A DNA stretch of 23,445 nucleotides from JABFRJ01 sp031409695 (GTDB lineage Bacteria; Pseudomonadota; Alphaproteobacteria; Rhizobiales; Hyphomicrobiaceae). The stretch is taken from assembly GCA_031409695.1 (NCBI GenBank), contig JANNXS010000428.1, positions 1 to 23,445 of the forward strand, given 5' to 3'. Positions 22,845-23,445 of the stretch are shown here, one piece after another. The position numbers and the translations under genes were made by a program. Position 1 is the first letter of the stretch; each line of letters opens with the position of its first letter. The notes beneath the pieces were generated by a model, which made no database searches, was not told the origin of the DNA, and saw only the letters and a list, made by a program, of their open reading frames with translations.

Positions 22845-22859
22845 GAGTGACCATCGGCC

Positions 22860-23445
22860 ATGGCCAAAGCAACAAAATCCGGCAATGTGTTTCGCGGTGT
22901 CATCCCCGCATTGATGACACCGTGCACAGCAAAACGTGAGCCGGACTTCGCGGCCTTGGTCGCCAAGGCCCGTGAACTGGTCGGCCATGGGATGTCGGCT
23001 GTGGTCTACTGTGGTTCCATGGGTGATTGGCCGTTGCTCACAGACGAGCAACGCATGGAGGGTGTGGCGCAGCTCACCAAGGCTGGCGTGCCCGTTGTCG
23101 TTGGCACCGGGGCCCAAAATCCAAAGCGCGCGGCGGCCTTGGCAGCCCATGCCAAAAAGGTTGGCGCCAAGGGGTTGATGATCATTCCGCGGGTGCTCTC
23201 TCGGGGTGCATCTGTTGCCGCCCAGCGCGCTCATTTTGAGGGCGTGCTCGAAGCGGCCGTTGATCTGCCCTCGGTGATCTACAACAGCCCCTACTATGGC
23301 TATGAAACCAAGGCCGATCTCTTCTTTGAGCTGCGTGCGAAATATCGCCATCTCGTCGGCTTCAAAGAGTTTGGGGGAGCGGCCTCGTTAAGCTACGCGG
23401 CAGAGCACATTACGGGACAGGACCCGTCGCTGACGCTGATGGTTG
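22860..23445 (+). CDS. Dihydrodipicolinate synthase (DapA/NAL) superfamily aldolase, partial
   Basis: This reading frame begins at the ATG at 22860 and runs off the right edge with 195 complete codons. The order of motifs is that of class I DapA/N-acetylneuraminate lyase enzymes. The Schiff-base lysine is K169 in VGFKEFGG and the catalytic tyrosine is Y141 in VIYNSPYYG. The usual substrate-phosphate/pyruvate loop 'GTTGE' is replaced by CGSMGDWPLLT (51-61), so this is not the lysine-pathway enzyme. It is more likely an aldolase, dehydratase or lyase for a 2-oxo acid. The preceding membrane-protein gene is 15 bases away. The C-terminus is outside the window. Confidence 0.88.
   Translation, partial: MAKATKSGNVFRGVIPALMTPCTAKREPDFAALVAKARELVGHGMSAVVYCGSMGDWPLLTDEQRMEGVAQLTKAGVPVVVGTGAQNPKRAAALAAHAKKVGAKGLMIIPRVLSRGASVAAQRAHFEGVLEAAVDLPSVIYNSPYYGYETKADLFFELRAKYRHLVGFKEFGGAASLSYAAEHITGQDPSLTLMV

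Noticed and set aside
22617..23351. A long minus-strand open frame of 244 codons
   Set aside because: It lies antisense to the small membrane protein and the DapA-like gene, whose motifs are clear. Its translation is rich in Gly, His and Arg, as expected of a shadow frame.
1..23445. CRISPR arrays, tRNA or rRNA genes, transposases and integrases
   Set aside because: I looked for spaced direct repeats, clover-leaf patterns ending in CCA-like acceptor stems, and DDE or tyrosine recombinase motifs, and found none that I could support by eye.

Overview
The window looks like chromosomal DNA of an alphaproteobacterium, probably of the Hyphomicrobiales. The pointers are a NuoK of alphaproteobacterial type, an RNase J next to a BirA without the helix-turn-helix domain, serine-glyoxylate aminotransferase, TrmL, GC-rich codon use, and a pair of palindromes behind rnj that resemble composite repeats I remember from Bradyrhizobium-like genomes. 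The genus cannot be named from the sequence alone.

Layout. (1) Positions 1-2.2 kb, minus strand: the serine-glyoxylate aminotransferase, a nuoK without its complex I neighbours, a small unknown membrane protein, and the first 33 codons of a probable phytanoyl-CoA-dioxygenase-like gene cut by the window edge. (2) 2.5-4.8 kb, plus strand: ruvB, a 75-aa membrane protein and a Tat-type calcineurin-like metallophosphoesterase, joined by overlapping stop and start codons. (3) 4.8-10.85 kb, minus strand: a housekeeping run transcribed in the order histidine phosphatase, trmL, dienelactone-hydrolase-like protein, class IIA HAD hydrolase, TatD-family nuclease, ligA. (4) 11.1-13.8 kb, minus strand: birA then rnj, followed by two strong palindromes. 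The birA gene carries an in-frame tandem repeat coding for Asn/Val/Thr.

(5) 14.1-18.5 kb is the accessory-looking part, all minus strand. It holds a flavin monooxygenase of lower GC, a sterol-desaturase-family membrane oxygenase, a Phd/VapC toxin-antitoxin pair, and a DUF6584-like protein with a C-terminal membrane helix. The last three genes sit between the intact 3' end of ettA and a second, decayed copy of that 3' end about 1.5 kb away. This is the arrangement expected of a small islet that went into the end of ettA. (6) 18.5-20.15 kb: ettA itself, with a readable promoter. (7) 20.5-23.4 kb: an EF0837/Atu3266-type amidohydrolase (plus), a nitroreductase (minus), a small membrane protein and a DapA-superfamily aldolase (plus) cut by the right edge.

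The items most worth a second look are the ettA-flanked islet with its three-gene toxin-antitoxin cassette, the repeat expansion inside birA, the isolated nuoK with an unknown membrane partner, and the palindromic and direct repeats between genes. I saw no tRNA, rRNA, CRISPR array, transposase or integrase.
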